Origin: Opitutaceae bacterium TAV5
GTDB lineage: Bacteria; Verrucomicrobiota; Verrucomicrobiia; Opitutales; Opitutaceae
Assembly (NCBI GenBank): GCA_000242935.3
Contig: CP007053.1
Location: 6,495,001 to 6,559,000 of the forward strand
Direction of reading: 5' to 3'
Length of the DNA: 64,000 nucleotides
The notes beneath the pieces were generated by a model. It was not told the DNA's origin, did no database searches, and was given only the letters and a program-made list of their open reading frames with translations. The position numbers were made by a program, and so were the translations under genes. This document shows, piece after piece, positions 63,901-64,000 of the stretch; the first letter of the stretch is position 1, and every line of letters begins with the position of its first letter.

Positions 63901-64000
63901 CCGCCTCCGCCGCGCAGGTAACGGTCGAGTTCCGGGGCAAGACGACGCAGCGCCTCCACTCCCTTGATATTCACTCCGTATGGCTCCTGCAAAAGCACAA
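60963..64000 (-). CDS. Large exported-type protein of unknown function, 5' end outside window
   Basis: At least 1,012 codons; the frame is open to the right edge, so the N-terminus is missing. The visible N-terminal part (first about 190 residues) is a Rossmann/amidotransferase-like fold (RYLRGGGGLLVIFDDRYFQV, GRLVVFGAHSSLTFLHG). A second such region follows (VIVILDEEPASLEQW, DFLVIPGGKVLDS), then several beta-rich segments (AVYSMDVHSLPENAEVRIYR, RGRFYLHPEKRVWKRGDAIS). Sequence suggests a secreted or periplasmic polysaccharide-related protein, but I do not recognise the family. It is followed by the glycoside-hydrolase-like gene. Confidence 0.65.
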   Translation of the reverse strand, partial: VLLQEPYGVNIKGVEALRRLAPELDRYLRGGGGLLVIFDDRYFQVFSPVNELLAPYGARFVREAVIDSNPENVSALKNDDGVTLFRTRNLAANHPVTAGIAAMEFPQTENGKDSYPVMLSPEWTPLVRAEKTARSEDIWAVDRRGNYETEPVLAAARIVDQGRLVVFGAHSSLTFLHGSHDRWDHGHFLKAGMADFFVRTLDWLDESPSSAHGKMPALTGNPTPATDLRPVPAEQQAPATDWKKGVIVILDEEPASLEQWVGALRGKLDWVALVLPDTAIPEEADFARWKSLCAQASRPDFLVIPGGKVLDSFRNPMAALNPDKWPVRRTQRAINHIAREIGGHPVLLTPDENPWPVENIGGFQGFALAEYRGGALHRLNLETFRKLQAGDWFLAPQVVFYETGPEAVAAALEQGAYRTQVPAREVKDVPLKMPFLFHNKRNVVVSRGPEIRQAALTGDSLVDDPWEGLYYLWRGPQDHAVYSMDVHSLPENAEVRIYRDELLWRRYVPGERNWQHKIEFASTESLHSWWMEIWDGDRLDAISPVSRSRNYVNWAHGGGDRMNLYHSVAISDPKGLIVAHGQRVSGIGGLFFFLGWGDTLAPRPAITEAYPAGHEWGIPSGGIEYIRFAPQIHTGGIREYTVSKPRRIGYAMVSENASVLHETVDRKEALVDGVRTVAPAELVTAQTTFTVPVWEPEGLVSIIVDMTLTPLRDLDPDAASSIQLAEFVGRLKGSFGQVAVGRSTSAQPMAEKLFNMGPAAGRHTGQWFMLHPDPLGSLLIGGLDDRSYSLQVTASSKGPRGRFYLHPEKRVWKRGDAISVRFVVAITSGQESDPPALAADAMRAWLGEGTGLRLDSGKVKAHSGYLEMVAENGFVSGTLAPSGYRVVPLTCKIGGGSDRLPAYGMSLAGTTEGTWIPLGQEGGYIYHTIPTRTGRPLKAGLPVNCTNPELQVDVKRITDAAVEFWIHNPTAIEQRGRLSPSGLMVEGAAASASEDLTLAPGEERLVVFRRF

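Overview
The window (about 63-65% GC by eye) looks like a chromosomal segment of a verrucomicrobial bacterium of the Opitutaceae type. The inference rests on the mix of PEP-CTERM proteins, planctomycete/verrucomicrobial DUF1549-DUF1553 and DUF1501 proteins, a DUF2341-ExbB fusion, a FecI/FecR-type sigma system, heparinase/alginate-lyase-like enzymes and abundant intergenic palindromes. It has not been checked by database search.

Left part (1-15,735, minus strand): a two-partner secretion locus. In transcription order it encodes the outer-membrane transporter TpsB, an ExbB-type proton channel fused to an exported DUF2341/LamG-like region, ExbD, a TonB-like protein, an alginate-type porin, a coiled-coil exported protein, a parvulin (PpiC/SurA-like) chaperone, and a giant filamentous-haemagglutinin-like exoprotein that runs off the left edge after 2,044 codons. 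Every gap longer than 50 bp holds a palindromic repeat; four gaps hold copies of one 112-113 bp element, and a fifth, diverged copy lies at 47,434.

15.9-21.3 kb: a PEP-CTERM protein and a PstS-like exported binding protein (minus strand), divergent from a small free-standing STN-domain protein, an ECF sigma factor and its FecR-type anti-sigma (plus strand). A bipartite motif GACTAGTAGAT-N13-CGGGTC occurs exactly three times: upstream of the PstS-like gene, of the STN-sigma pair and of fecR. It looks like the promoter recognised by this sigma factor.

21.5-31.4 kb: a SRPBCC protein, a GNAT-like protein, an unknown gene and a broken LytTR gene; then queC-queD-queE-queF (preQ0/preQ1 synthesis, with a 221 bp structured palindrome between queE and queF); then trpA-xylB-trpB and an HU/IHF gene on the minus strand.

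31.5-36.3 kb: plus-strand housekeeping genes: a ClpX-like AAA+ ATPase without the zinc-binding domain, ubiE/menG, scpA, two small genes and thioredoxin.

36.4-44.7 kb: a minus-strand uronate-polysaccharide degradation operon (two paralogous heparinase/alginate-lyase-like proteins flanking a PL14-like lyase and a sugar-binding protein, then an AraC regulator). 44.8-51.3 kb: a PEP-CTERM protein, a prepilin-like protein, a TetR regulator, der, a class I aminotransferase and an Lrp-type regulator, then tRNA-Leu(GAG) on the plus strand.

52.0-58.6 kb: a plus-strand run of a chorismatase/RidA-like enzyme, a DUF1549/DUF1553 protein, a Tat-exported DUF1501 protein and a pre-peptidase-C-domain protein. 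58.9-64.0 kb: a glycoside-hydrolase-like protein and a large exported protein cut by the right edge.
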